Source of the DNA: an uncultured Eubacteriales bacterium
Lineage (GTDB): Bacteria > Bacillota > Clostridia > Lachnospirales > Lachnospiraceae
Length of the DNA stretch: 64,000 bases
Reading direction: 5' to 3'
Assembly (NCBI GenBank): GCA_900319795.1
Contig: ONPU01000008.1
Span: forward strand, 17,132-81,131
Positions 15,199 to 24,060 of this stretch are shown here, piece after piece. Position 1 is the first letter of the stretch; every line of letters starts with the position of its first letter. Below the pieces are notes generated by a model. That model made no database searches and was not told where the DNA came from. It saw only the letters and a list, made by a program, of their open reading frames with translations. Position numbers and translations under genes: made by a program.

Positions 15199-18100
15199 TC
15201 AACGAATCTGGGCGTGACGTTCCTGCAGCGAACAGATCTCGCCGTTTCCGTGATTCTTAAGATAGCGGATGCCCTCCGCCGCAGCCCTTGCGGCCGCGAT
15301 TGTCGTAATGTACGGAATTTTCGCCTTGATGGCATTTTTCCGCAGATAGCTGTCGTCGTGAATGCTGTCCTTGCCGACCGGTGAATTGACGATCAGCTGA
15401 ATCCGGTCATTGGCGATGAGGTCCAGAATATTCGGTCTGCCCTCATAGAGCTTCTTGACGTATTCCGCCGGGATGCCCGCCTCACGGATGAGCTCGCAGG
15501 TCCGTCCCGTCGCGAGGATCTTAAATCCGCATTCGTGGAAGATCTTCGCGATTTCCGGAGCCTCCGGCTTGTCTTTTCTATTGACGGAAATGAGGACCGT
15601 CCCCTCAAGCGGAAGGGTTGCATTTGCCGCTTCTTCGGCTTTGAAAAATGCCTCGCCTGCCGTATCGGCAATGCCCAGCACCTCGCCCGTGGAACGCATT
15701 TCCGGTCCGAGGAGCGGATCGACTTCCTGGAACATATTGAACGGGAAGACTGCTTCCTTTACGCCGTAGTACGGTATTTCCCTCTCTTTTAAGCTCCCGA
15801 CCGGCGAAGGTCTGCCGGTGAGTTCCGAAGTAATGATGTCCGTCGCGATCGGCACCATGCGGATTCCGCATACTTTCGATACGAGCGGCACGGTTCTCGA
15901 CGCTCTCGGGTTGGCCTCGAGCACGAAGACGCGGTCATTTTCAATCGCGTACTGCATGTTCATAAGGCCGACGACATGCATTTCTTCAGCGATTTTCCTT
16001 GTGTAGTCGCGGATCGTCGCCAGATGCTTTTCCGGAATGTGCTTCGACGGGATGATGCACGCGGAGTCTCCGGAGTGGATTCCTGCCAGCTCGATATGCT
16101 CCATCACGGCCGGTACGTAGGCATGCTCTCCGTCGCTGATCGCGTCCGCCTCGCACTCCAGCGCGTGGTTCAGGAAGCGGTCGATCAGGATCGGACGGTC
16201 AGGCGTCACGCCAACCGCTGCCCTCATGTAGTCCGCCATCGCATCGTCATCGTAGACGACTTCCATTCCGCGGCCGCCAAGAACGTAGGACGGGCGTACC
16301 ATCACCGGGTAGCCGATTTCCGCTGCGATCGCGATCGCTTCTTCGACGGTCGTCGCCATGCCGGATTCCGGCATCGGAATTCCGAGTTTTTCCATCATGC
16401 CGCGGAAGAGATCGCGGTCCTCGGCAAGGTCGATGACCTCCGGCTGTGTGCCGAGGATATTGACACCGTTCGCCTTCAGGTCAGCCGCGAGGTTGAGCGG
16501 AGTCTGTCCGCCGAACTGCGCGATGACACCGACCGGCTGTTCTTTTTCATAGATCGCGAGCACGTCTTCCAGCGTCAGTGGCTCGAAATAGAGCTTATCC
16601 GACGTGTCGTAGTCCGTGGAAACCGTCTCGGGGTTGCAGTTGACAATGATCGTCTCAAACCCGAGCTCGCGAAGCGACTTCGCCGCGTGGACGCAGCAGT
16701 AGTCGAATTCGATTCCCTGGCCGATCCGGTTCGGTCCTCCTCCGAGGATCATGATCTTCTTCCTGTCGGTATTGACCGGATCATTGTCAGGCGCGTTGTA
16801 GCTTGAATAGTAATATGCGCTGTCTTCGGTTCCGCTGACATGCACCGCGTCCCAGGTCTCCGTGACACCGAGCGCTTTTCTGCGGTTGCGGATCTCTTCC
16901 TCAGATACACCAAGAAGTATTGACAGATACTTGTCGCTGAAGCCGTCCTTCTTCGCCTGAATGAGCGCCTCGTCCGTCAGGGTTTCGGCCGCAATGAGGG
17001 CTTCTTCTTCCTCGACCAGTTCCTTCATCTGTTCTATAAAATAGTGCTTCACCTTCGTCCGCTCGAAGATCTCATCGACCGTCGCGCCCTTGCGAAGAGC
17101 CTCGTACATAATGAAATGGCGTTCGCATCCGGTGCCGTTCAGAAGCTTCAGCAGCTCTTCCTTCGGAAGGTCGTGATAGTTCTTCACGAAACCGAGGCCG
17201 TAGCGGTCTTTTTCAAGCGAACGGATCGCCTTCTGAAATGCCTCCTTGTAGGTCTTTCCGATGCTCATGACTTCGCCGACCGCGCGCATCTGGGTTCCGA
17301 GCTGGTCGCTGACGCCCTTGAATTTTTCAAATGCCCAGCGGGCAAATTTGACAACGACGTAGTCGCCGTCCGGGACGTATTTGTCGAGCGTGCCGTATTT
17401 TCCGCAGGGAAGTTCGGCAAGGGTGAGTCCTGTCGCCAGCTTCGCGGATACCAGCGCGATCGGGAAACCCGTCGCCTTGGAAGCGAGCGCGGAGGAGCGG
17501 GATGTACGCGGATTGATCTCGATGACGACCACGCGGCCGGTCTTCGGATCATGGGCGAACTGGACATTGGTTCCGCCGATGACGCCGATGTGCTCAACAA
17601 TTGCGTAGGCCTCATTCTGAAGTTCCTTCTGCAGGTCTTCATCGATGGTCAGCATCGGGGCGGTACAGAAGGAGTCGCCGGTGTGGATGCCGACAGGGTC
17701 TACATTTTCAATAAAGCAGACCGTAATCATGTTGTTGTCCTTATCGCGGACAACTTCCAGCTCCAGTTCTTCCCAGCCGAGGATCGACTCTTCCACCAGT
17801 ACCTGATGGATGAGGGACGCCTGCAGGCCTCTGGCGCAGACGACCTTTAATTCCTCACGGTTATAAACAAGGCCGCCGCCGGCACCGCCCATCGTATAGG
17901 CGGGACGGAGTACGACCGGATAATTCAGCTCTTCCGCAATGGCGAGCGCCTCTTCCACCGAATAGGCCACTTCGCTGCGCGCCATCTCAATGCCGAGTTT
18001 ATTCATGGTTTCCTTGAACTCGATGCGGTCCTCGCCGCGCTCGATCGCGTCGACCTGCACGCCGATGACCTTGACATTGTAACGGTCAAGAATTCCTTCT

Positions 18101-18411
18101 TTATAGAGTTCCGAACAGAGATTGAGGCCGGACTGGCCGCCGAGATTGGGGAGAAGGGCATCCGGGCGTTCTTTCGCGATAATCTGCTCGAGGCGCCGGA
18201 CATTAAGAGGTTCGATATAGGTGATGTCGGCCATTTCCGGATCTGTCATGATCGTCGCCGGATTGGAGTTGACCAGTATGATCTCATAGCCGAGGGACCG
18301 AAGCGCTTTACACGCCTGTGTTCCGGAATAGTCAAATTCACATGCCTGTCCGATTACGATCGGCCCCGAACCAATGATGAGAATCTTGTGAATATCTGTT
18401 CTTGATGCCAT
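15199..18411 (-). CDS. carB: Carbamoyl-phosphate synthase large subunit
   Basis: A 1,070-residue protein of normal length for CarB. Both ATP-grasp halves are present: the first begins IGSGPIVIGQACEFDYSG, and the second, around residue 555, begins GGGPNRIGQGIEFDYCC. EINPRTSRSSALASKATG and LEANPRASRTVPLVSK are the paired metal/ATP sites. The last roughly 130 residues are the MGS-like allosteric domain. It makes carbamoyl phosphate for pyrimidines and arginine. No carA is adjacent, so the glutaminase subunit must be encoded elsewhere. The start is fixed by GGAGGGAGAAT before the ATG. Confidence 0.96.
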   Translation of the reverse strand: MASRTDIHKILIIGSGPIVIGQACEFDYSGTQACKALRSLGYEIILVNSNPATIMTDPEMADITYIEPLNVRRLEQIIAKERPDALLPNLGGQSGLNLCSELYKEGILDRYNVKVIGVQVDAIERGEDRIEFKETMNKLGIEMARSEVAYSVEEALAIAEELNYPVVLRPAYTMGGAGGGLVYNREELKVVCARGLQASLIHQVLVEESILGWEELELEVVRDKDNNMITVCFIENVDPVGIHTGDSFCTAPMLTIDEDLQKELQNEAYAIVEHIGVIGGTNVQFAHDPKTGRVVVIEINPRTSRSSALASKATGFPIALVSAKLATGLTLAELPCGKYGTLDKYVPDGDYVVVKFARWAFEKFKGVSDQLGTQMRAVGEVMSIGKTYKEAFQKAIRSLEKDRYGLGFVKNYHDLPKEELLKLLNGTGCERHFIMYEALRKGATVDEIFERTKVKHYFIEQMKELVEEEEALIAAETLTDEALIQAKKDGFSDKYLSILLGVSEEEIRNRRKALGVTETWDAVHVSGTEDSAYYYSSYNAPDNDPVNTDRKKIMILGGGPNRIGQGIEFDYCCVHAAKSLRELGFETIIVNCNPETVSTDYDTSDKLYFEPLTLEDVLAIYEKEQPVGVIAQFGGQTPLNLAADLKANGVNILGTQPEVIDLAEDRDLFRGMMEKLGIPMPESGMATTVEEAIAIAAEIGYPVMVRPSYVLGGRGMEVVYDDDAMADYMRAAVGVTPDRPILIDRFLNHALECEADAISDGEHAYVPAVMEHIELAGIHSGDSACIIPSKHIPEKHLATIRDYTRKIAEEMHVVGLMNMQYAIENDRVFVLEANPRASRTVPLVSKVCGIRMVPIATDIITSELTGRPSPVGSLKEREIPYYGVKEAVFPFNMFQEVDPLLGPEMRSTGEVLGIADTAGEAFFKAEEAANATLPLEGTVLISVNRKDKPEAPEIAKIFHECGFKILATGRTCELIREAGIPAEYVKKLYEGRPNILDLIANDRIQLIVNSPVGKDSIHDDSYLRKNAIKAKIPYITTIAAARAAAEGIRYLKNHGNGEICSLQERHAQIR

Positions 18412-18525
18412 ATTCTCCCTCCTTTTTGCGTATAATCTGATTTCCTTTTGAGTATTTTATAGGAAAACCGTCTGAAATACTACACAAAAAATAGAGGACA
18501 GAACAGGTTATCTCTGTAGCACTTT

Positions 18526-18597
18526 AACGTGTCAAAGGTTCCTGACACCTCCGCCACATCAACGTGGCAAAGCTGTCAGGAACCTCCGGTACGTCAA
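18526..18597. repeat. Third palindromic repeat type, 5' of carB
   Basis: A long imperfect inverted repeat in the gap between the phosphatase stop and the carB start. Arms AGGTTCCTGACA (18536-18547) and TGTCAGGAACCT (18574-18585) enclose an inner GCCAC...GTGGC pair. I saw no second copy in the window. It has no T-run and no coding potential. Confidence 0.6.
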
Positions 18598-18611
18598 TAT
18601 TATACGGCACC

Positions 18612-19211
18612 TCAATGCCGTCCGGGGCGATGAATCACGCGCAATTCCTCCGGCACTGTATACTGCCCGTCGATAAGATCTGCGCCGTATATCGCGCAGT
18701 TGCCGATATATTTCGACCAGTAAGAACCCTCCGACTCCGGTGTCAGATACTCCAGAAGGCCTTTCATCGCAATCGCATGTGTGGAAATCAGGATATTCTT
18801 CCCTTCCGCGCTCTCCCGGATCTCTTCCAGAAACCGGCCCGCTCGAGCCACGACCGAACTTAACTGCTCCATTCCTTCGGGTGCCGGATTATGCTGAAAA
18901 TCCTGGAAAAATGTCATCACCTCCGGCGGCAGGTTCATAAGATCCGTCCCTTCATACGGGCCGTAGTCCATTTCAATCAGCCGCTCGTCGACCACCTGCG
19001 CGACTCCCGGCGCCGCGATCCGGCCGCTTTCGACCGCCCTTATAAGCGGACTCGTATACACGAGGTCCAGGTCGATCTCCTGACTTTTGAACCACTCAAA
19101 GGCCTCCCGGGCTTCCTGCCTCCCGGCGTCATTCAGCGGATCGTCCTTGCGTCCCTGCAGCGCCAATGCCTTATTCTTTGCTGTCTGTCCGTGCCGCATC
19201 ATATAAATCAT
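18612..19211 (-). CDS. Histidine phosphatase family protein (phosphoglycerate mutase-like)
   Basis: A 199-residue protein with the N-terminal phospho-acceptor motif MRHGQT, followed by PLNDAGRQEA and YTSPLIRAVES. The proton donor Glu sits in IEMDYGPYEG and the second catalytic His in ISTHAIAMKG. This is the branch-2 histidine phosphatase pattern, a family that includes CobC-like and broad-specificity phosphatases, so the substrate is open. AAGGAGATAATGAC precedes the ATG. A second family member lies at 24808-25446. The palindrome/structured-RNA element lies directly upstream. Confidence 0.88.
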   Translation of the reverse strand: MIYMMRHGQTAKNKALALQGRKDDPLNDAGRQEAREAFEWFKSQEIDLDLVYTSPLIRAVESGRIAAPGVAQVVDERLIEMDYGPYEGTDLMNLPPEVMTFFQDFQHNPAPEGMEQLSSVVARAGRFLEEIRESAEGKNILISTHAIAMKGLLEYLTPESEGSYWSKYIGNCAIYGADLIDGQYTVPEELRVIHRPGRH

Positions 19212-19228
19212 GTCATTATCTCCTTAAG

Positions 19229-19519
19229 TGCACCACAGGTGCCTGGCACCTGTGGTGCAGTTTTATACTTCAGGTCGAGACTGAATTCTATCATTTCAAA
19301 CTACTTTTGAGGCGCTTTTAGGGATTGGCGAGACAAGCAGCTTAGTAAGACTTGGGAGCGAAGGGGCTCCCCGGTCCGAGGGGAGACCCGAAAGTGAGCT
19401 AGTCGCACTTGGCTGGTGGCTCGACAACCCGTTGCCGGGTAGTTTGAAATGATAGAATTCAGTAAGGCCGGGATCGTGTTATACGAAGTGCACCACAGGT
19501 GCTTGGCACCTGTGGTGCA
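19229..19519 (+). repeat. Composite element A: two 31-nt palindromes flanking a 184-nt structured core
   Basis: The left palindrome (19229-19259) is perfect: TGCACCACAGGTGCC, T, GGCACCTGTGGTGCA. The right palindrome (19489-19519) differs by one C-to-T and ends 2 bp before the stop of the ABC permease gene (19522). Between them are a conserved lead (TATACTTCAGGTCGAG), the 184-nt core and a 25-nt tail. The same arrangement recurs at 38440-38728. The element fills the gap between two minus-strand genes and has no open reading frame of note. Confidence 0.85.
19280..19463 (+). ncRNA. Candidate structured RNA, copy A
   Basis: The core is closed by a perfect 24-bp inverted repeat (19280-19303 with 19440-19463; the arm begins ACTGAATTCTATCATTTC). 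Inside are further hairpins: GGGAGC/GCTCCC, GGTC/GACC, GTCG/CGAC and ACCCG/CGGGT closing TTGC. CTCCCC can alternatively pair with GGGGAG, which would suit a switch or pseudoknot. Copy B is 180/184 identical. The four differences are C/T on the plus strand, favouring plus-strand transcription. The function is unknown; I see weak resemblance to HEARO/omega RNA and cannot test it here. Confidence 0.55.
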
Positions 19520-19521
19520 TT

Positions 19522-20265
19522 TTACAGTTCCAGTTCCTTCTTGCGGAAGACGAGCCACGACACAAGATACGCCAGCCCGAGATACAGGACGGCTCCGGCA
19601 AGAAGACGCAGGAACCCGCCGCCCGTGAGCATCATATCCGCGAAAAATCCGTTCGCGAAGCCCGTGACATAGAGAGAATCCAGGTGGAAATTGTGTATAA
19701 GGGGCTTACTGCCCATCATCTCCAGTGCAAGCGGAATCACAGAAATGAGAAGCAGTTCCGCAAAGACGGACAGTGCCGTATTGTCCGTCGCGTACAGAAG
19801 AATGGCCGCAAGGGGCGTGCAGCAGATCACGATGTATGCTCCCGACACGGTCGCGAGGGCCAGAATCTTCACATCCTCAGGGGACATGTGTGCCCCAAGG
19901 ATCCGTCCCAACAGGACGAAAAATACGAAAAAGACGACAAATACAATGGCCGTAAGAATCGAGCAGACGATGATTTTCGAAAGGATCAGCCGCCGGCGGG
20001 GCATACCCCTGCCGATCGCGGCCTGCAGCGATTTCGACTGGAATTCGTCGGCGTAAATTCCCAGAAAGGACGCGATCCCGATAATCACCGGAATCGTGGT
20101 CGTAAGAGCATTGATCCGGTTCACCGCGTATACGAACCCGTTCCAGAACTTCAGCCGGTCCGGAATCACAAGCGCCAGAACCAGAGCCGCGGTCACGGCC
20201 AGCACAATCTGAAAACTTCTCTTGTTCAGGATCCTTAAAAGATCCGCTTTTATCAAACTGATCAT
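19522..20265 (-). CDS. ABC-2 type permease subunit (LanE/G- or BcrB-like), second
   Basis: A 247-residue protein with six predicted membrane helices, starting MISLIKADLLRILNKRSF. The pattern of a positively charged amphipathic start and the loop GRGMPRRRLILSKII is shared with its partner and with lantibiotic-immunity permeases. It is last in a three-gene operon; its ATG overlaps the stop of the first permease gene by 4 bp. The 31-nt palindrome begins 2 bp past its stop. Together the genes encode a small ATP-driven exporter; the cargo is not evident. Confidence 0.85.
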   Translation of the reverse strand: MISLIKADLLRILNKRSFQIVLAVTAALVLALVIPDRLKFWNGFVYAVNRINALTTTIPVIIGIASFLGIYADEFQSKSLQAAIGRGMPRRRLILSKIIVCSILTAIVFVVFFVFFVLLGRILGAHMSPEDVKILALATVSGAYIVICCTPLAAILLYATDNTALSVFAELLLISVIPLALEMMGSKPLIHNFHLDSLYVTGFANGFFADMMLTGGGFLRLLAGAVLYLGLAYLVSWLVFRKKELEL

Positions 20266-20987
20266 AACTGCAGCTCCTTATTCCGAAATACCGCCGCTGC
20301 CACCGCGAAAACAGCCCCGACATAGATGAGAAGAACGACGATCAGCTGCCATGGAAATCTTCCCGCGGCAATATTGTTATAAGCGTTCTCCACGAGTCCG
20401 TCCGGTGTGTAATCGCCGATATTCACATTGTAAAACAGCGCGGCCATTCTCGTCCCGAGGGTTATGAACACCACCTGCGCCACATTTGCAAGAATGGCCA
20501 GTGCCGTGCTGTCCGTTAAAATATCCACCAGCATATCAATGATCAGGACGCTGACTCCCCGGATCACCTGTAACCCGGCATAAACAACCAGTAAACTCAG
20601 CTGCCTCCCTGAAAGCGGCAGGCTCGTCACCGCATAGAAGAAGAGTCTCTCAGGAACAAGTACGGCATAGAAAATGACCATGAGTATCACGAAGACAATC
20701 GCCTTTGCCCAAATGAGTTTTCTCCGCCCGATCCCGATTCCGATATCATATGCCCACGAATTGCTGTTCCTGTCATTTGAAAGAACGCTTATGGCTATAA
20801 AGATCGTAATAATGAGCATAAAGGTCAGACCGAACCTGTTTCTGGCAGACGTGAGGACCTGTTCCATCGGTTCATCCGTAATCGTCAGGACATCAAAAAA
20901 CTGAACGATGATCATGATTGCCATGAGAATCCACATTGAGGGTTTCCGGCAGACTCTCCTCAAATCCGCCCGGATCAGCTTCCTCAT
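20262..20987 (-). CDS. ABC-2 type permease subunit (LanE/G- or BcrB-like), first
   Basis: A 241-residue membrane protein related in layout to the following gene: a short basic N terminus (MRKLIRADLRRVCRKPSM), six hydrophobic segments and the cytoplasmic loop GIGRRKLIWAKAI. Both ends overlap neighbours by 4 bp, the sign of tight translational coupling with the ATPase and the second permease. Two unequal permeases with one ATPase is the layout of LanFEG immunity transporters, but no lantibiotic biosynthesis genes adjoin it, so a role in peptide resistance is inference. Confidence 0.85.
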   Translation of the reverse strand: MRKLIRADLRRVCRKPSMWILMAIMIIVQFFDVLTITDEPMEQVLTSARNRFGLTFMLIITIFIAISVLSNDRNSNSWAYDIGIGIGRRKLIWAKAIVFVILMVIFYAVLVPERLFFYAVTSLPLSGRQLSLLVVYAGLQVIRGVSVLIIDMLVDILTDSTALAILANVAQVVFITLGTRMAALFYNVNIGDYTPDGLVENAYNNIAAGRFPWQLIVVLLIYVGAVFAVAAAVFRNKELQL

Positions 20988-21811
20988 TCCCCCTCACCCC
21001 CGATCAGACTGAAGTAGAAGTCTTCCAAAGTGGCCTTCTCTTCCACTTCGCGAAGCACCTTTACACCGCCGGCCGCAAGAAGCTCTTTGGCCTTCTCAAG
21101 ATCATCCACGGAAATCTCAACGGCCCTGTTCTTCTCCTTCAGGTCATCCTCCGTGATTTCACGTACGACAATGCCCTCGTTGACAATTCCGAAACGGTGT
21201 GCCGTATGCTCCAGTTCGCCCAGGATATGGGAAGAGACGATCACGGTCATGCCGAATTCCTCGTTGAGGCGCCGGACCAGATGGCGGACATCCGCGATTC
21301 CCTGCGGGTCGAGGCCGTTGGTCGGCTCATCGAGGATCAGGATTTCGGGATTCCCGAGGATGGCGTTCGCGATGCCGAGGCGCTGCTTCATTCCCAGTGA
21401 ATAGGTTTTCACCGGCTTCTTCACACCCTGAAGATTCACGATTTCCAGCACCCGTTCGATCTCCTTCTTCTGCTCTCTCCCGGGAATGCCCTTTACGGTC
21501 GCGTAATAGCGCAGATTCTCCTTCGCCGACAGGTACGAAAAGAAACTGTGCCCGACGAAGAAGCCGATTTTCCGGCGGTTGGCCGCCAGCTCCCTGTCAT
21601 TCGAGGAGCCCGCTATGGAAAGCATCCCTCCGTTCTTTTCGGACAGGCCGAGCAGGATTTTGAAAATGGTCGTCTTACCGGCCCCGTTCTTCCCTATAAG
21701 ACCGTAAATATCGCCCTTGTTAACGGCAAGCGTCACGCCCTTCAGCACATCGTGTTTGCCATAGCTTTTGTAAATATTTTCCATGCGGATCACTGCATTT
21801 TCAGCACTCAT
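20984..21811 (-). CDS. ABC transporter ATP-binding protein (BcrA/LanF-like)
   Basis: A 275-residue ATPase with Walker A GKNGAGKTT, the signature YSLGMKQRLG, Walker B ILILDEPTNGLD and switch His in VSSHILGE. The roughly 60-residue C-terminal extension ending in TLEDFYFSLIGG is typical of the bacitracin/lantibiotic-resistance subfamily. It energises the two permeases encoded immediately downstream with 4-bp overlaps. GGAGTAAAATGAT precedes the ATG. No two-component system adjoins it, unlike many Bce-type modules. Confidence 0.9.
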   Translation of the reverse strand: MSAENAVIRMENIYKSYGKHDVLKGVTLAVNKGDIYGLIGKNGAGKTTIFKILLGLSEKNGGMLSIAGSSNDRELAANRRKIGFFVGHSFFSYLSAKENLRYYATVKGIPGREQKKEIERVLEIVNLQGVKKPVKTYSLGMKQRLGIANAILGNPEILILDEPTNGLDPQGIADVRHLVRRLNEEFGMTVIVSSHILGELEHTAHRFGIVNEGIVVREITEDDLKEKNRAVEISVDDLEKAKELLAAGGVKVLREVEEKATLEDFYFSLIGGEGE

Positions 21812-21859
21812 ATCATTTTACTCCTTTATTGAGCACGTATCATTTTCGACACAAAAAGA

Positions 21860-23911
21860 TCACCATACCGAAATCCGGCTACCCGGGGCCAGATACATGG
21901 CGTCGCTCTCTTCCACACCGTAGGTCGTATAGAATTCCTCAAACTGCTGGACCCCGACATTCACTCTCAGATACGGGAGCGGGTGAACATCCGTGCGGAA
22001 TTTACTGAGCTCCTCTTCTTCGGTGGCGACGCTGCGCCACAGATCGGCATATTTCCGGAAGTAGGCATCATAGTCGAAGCCTTCGGTCGCAGAAGCGATC
22101 GAAAGGGTTACCTTAAGGCCGCCCATATCGGCCGTGGCTTCCGTAACCACATTCTGACCGTTATACGCAGTGCTTCCCGGGAACGGGCGGATCGTCGAGT
22201 AATAGGCCGCCACCTTACTGCAGCGGTCGAGGAATTTCATCTGATCCTGCATCGGCAGCCAGTTATTTTCAAGACCGTTTTTGTCGTATCGGCTGCCGCC
22301 CTGGTCGAAGCCGTGGGTGATCTCGTGTCCGATCACGGTTCCCATTCCACCCAGTTTCTCTTCAAGAGACATCCCCGGATTATACATGGGATCCGTCGCG
22401 AACCCCGCCAGAATATAGATGCTGTTTTCGCTTGGCATGTAATAAGCGTTAATGGTTGTCGTATCCGTGAGAGGGTTCCATTTGCCCCGATCATAGGGTT
22501 CGCCGCAAAGCGATATGGACTGCTCCTTCAAAACATTTTCCGAATGAAAATAAGCGTCCAGGAAGGTACCTCCCTCCTCCTTCGGGACAATGTTGAGCCC
22601 GTCGAAATTCAGCATGTCGAAGTCTGGTTCGATGACATGAAGCTTGATCGCGTCGAGCTTCTCGATGCAGAGTTCTTTCCCATTGTCGCTGAGCCAGTCC
22701 TCTTCGGAAAAGACCTTATGAAACTCCTCGATAATTCTCTTCGTAAGAGCCGCCAGATCTTCTTTTGCATCCGTACTCTGATAGGCGTCAAGATAGTATT
22801 TCTGAAGGATCGGTCCGCAGGCGCTTCCCGCGACATAGTCCATGAAAAGGAGCACGTCGTCCTTCACCTCTTCCGGAACAGTATCTTCCGGCTCTTCGGA
22901 AAGACGGCTCTTTTGGAGTTCACTGTTCAGTTCCTCCGTCTCCCGGTCCAGATAACGCGCGCCCTTCAGCACGGTATGGACGATCAGCATGGACTTGATG
23001 TCCTCAAGATTCTGCTCGGAACAGAGGGAAATGATGCCGTCCATTTTGCCCTTATTGTAGAAGCAGACCCCCTCTTCCGGTACATTCCAGGCGTCGAGAA
23101 TCTTTTCGAGAGGATAATCCCCCGCGGCTTCGATGGTATCCGCGCGGCTTCTCTGCTGACCTTCAACCAATACTTTCGCCAGCAGAACGTCCTTTTCCGC
23201 AAGCTTTTTTTCAAAGCGGTAATTCGCCTTTTGAATCGCGTTGATGCGGCTCTTTTCATAGCCCAGTTTTGTGAGAACGGCTTCCGTAATGCCATTTACA
23301 TAATGCTGTTTTTCCAGGCCGCCGGAAGTCAAATGCAGGTACTCCCCGTCGCTCCCCAGAGAATAGGACGGTCCGTCGATGGTCAGAATCGAAAGCTCCG
23401 GATTTACCGAAGACTGACCGCTGTTTTGAGGCATGATCAGGCCGAGGCCGAGAGGATTGTGTTCCCGGTCGCACTCATAGGCTGTCAGGTCTTCGAGCGA
23501 GGAAATGGCTTCAATCGCCTCCAGATACTTTCTCAGCGGCTCCGCGCCTGCTTTGTCTCTCGTCTCCCAATCCATGGCCAGATCGACAAATTTTTTCAGC
23601 TCATTGGCATCCTTCTCGTCCGGAAGGCTGTCCATAAGCTTTTTCTTTTTGTCAAGCACGCTCAGCGTCACTTCCGTGATCGTACCGTCCCCGGCTTTGG
23701 CGTTCACGATAAAGTCCTTATTGACCGCGGCGGCAAAATCATCCTGCAGCCGGATCTCCTCCGACTCCGACACGCTTCCGGCAATTCCGGAGTTGTGCCA
23801 TTTTCCGTTTCCGGGCTGGTCCTTTGCCATCGCGCCCCCGGAGGATGCCGCGCCGCACGCGGACGTCATGAGCGCCGCGGCACAGATCACACTCAGCAAT
23901 TTGAATCTCAA
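21860..23911 (-). CDS. M13-family (neprilysin-like) zinc metallopeptidase, lipoprotein
   Basis: A 683-residue exported peptidase. The signal peptide ends in a lipobox (TSAC, Cys19), so the mature protein should be lipid-anchored. The N-terminal cap domain runs to about residue 430. The catalytic domain has YMPSENSIYILAG, the zinc motif HEITHGFDQ and the third ligand in TEATADMGG. The family's usual C-terminal CxxW is here ISVW, with Ser in place of the Cys that is disulphide-bonded in mammalian members. It probably trims small peptides outside the membrane. It lies just upstream of the BcrA-like operon, which has its own start signals. Confidence 0.92.
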   Translation of the reverse strand: MRFKLLSVICAAALMTSACGAASSGGAMAKDQPGNGKWHNSGIAGSVSESEEIRLQDDFAAAVNKDFIVNAKAGDGTITEVTLSVLDKKKKLMDSLPDEKDANELKKFVDLAMDWETRDKAGAEPLRKYLEAIEAISSLEDLTAYECDREHNPLGLGLIMPQNSGQSSVNPELSILTIDGPSYSLGSDGEYLHLTSGGLEKQHYVNGITEAVLTKLGYEKSRINAIQKANYRFEKKLAEKDVLLAKVLVEGQQRSRADTIEAAGDYPLEKILDAWNVPEEGVCFYNKGKMDGIISLCSEQNLEDIKSMLIVHTVLKGARYLDRETEELNSELQKSRLSEEPEDTVPEEVKDDVLLFMDYVAGSACGPILQKYYLDAYQSTDAKEDLAALTKRIIEEFHKVFSEEDWLSDNGKELCIEKLDAIKLHVIEPDFDMLNFDGLNIVPKEEGGTFLDAYFHSENVLKEQSISLCGEPYDRGKWNPLTDTTTINAYYMPSENSIYILAGFATDPMYNPGMSLEEKLGGMGTVIGHEITHGFDQGGSRYDKNGLENNWLPMQDQMKFLDRCSKVAAYYSTIRPFPGSTAYNGQNVVTEATADMGGLKVTLSIASATEGFDYDAYFRKYADLWRSVATEEEELSKFRTDVHPLPYLRVNVGVQQFEEFYTTYGVEESDAMYLAPGSRISVW

Positions 23912-24060
23912 GTTTCACCCACTCCTTTCCGGAGCAATCCATGTTGCTTTTTTACTTCGTTTTGCTATGATAAACACGAAAGACTTATCGAAAGCCTTAT
24001 TTCACAATCAGAATAGCATAATGCCATCAGTAACCGCCAGTAATAGTGAGGAGATCCGAT

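Noticed and set aside
19229-19519. CRISPR array
   Set aside because: The palindromes are not regularly spaced, the intervening sequence is the same in both composites, and there is no cas gene.
21983-24016. A 677-codon open frame on the plus strand opposite the M13 peptidase gene
   Set aside because: It is a mirror of the high-GC peptidase gene, lacks a ribosome site and any recognisable domain, and the minus-strand frame has a full catalytic signature.
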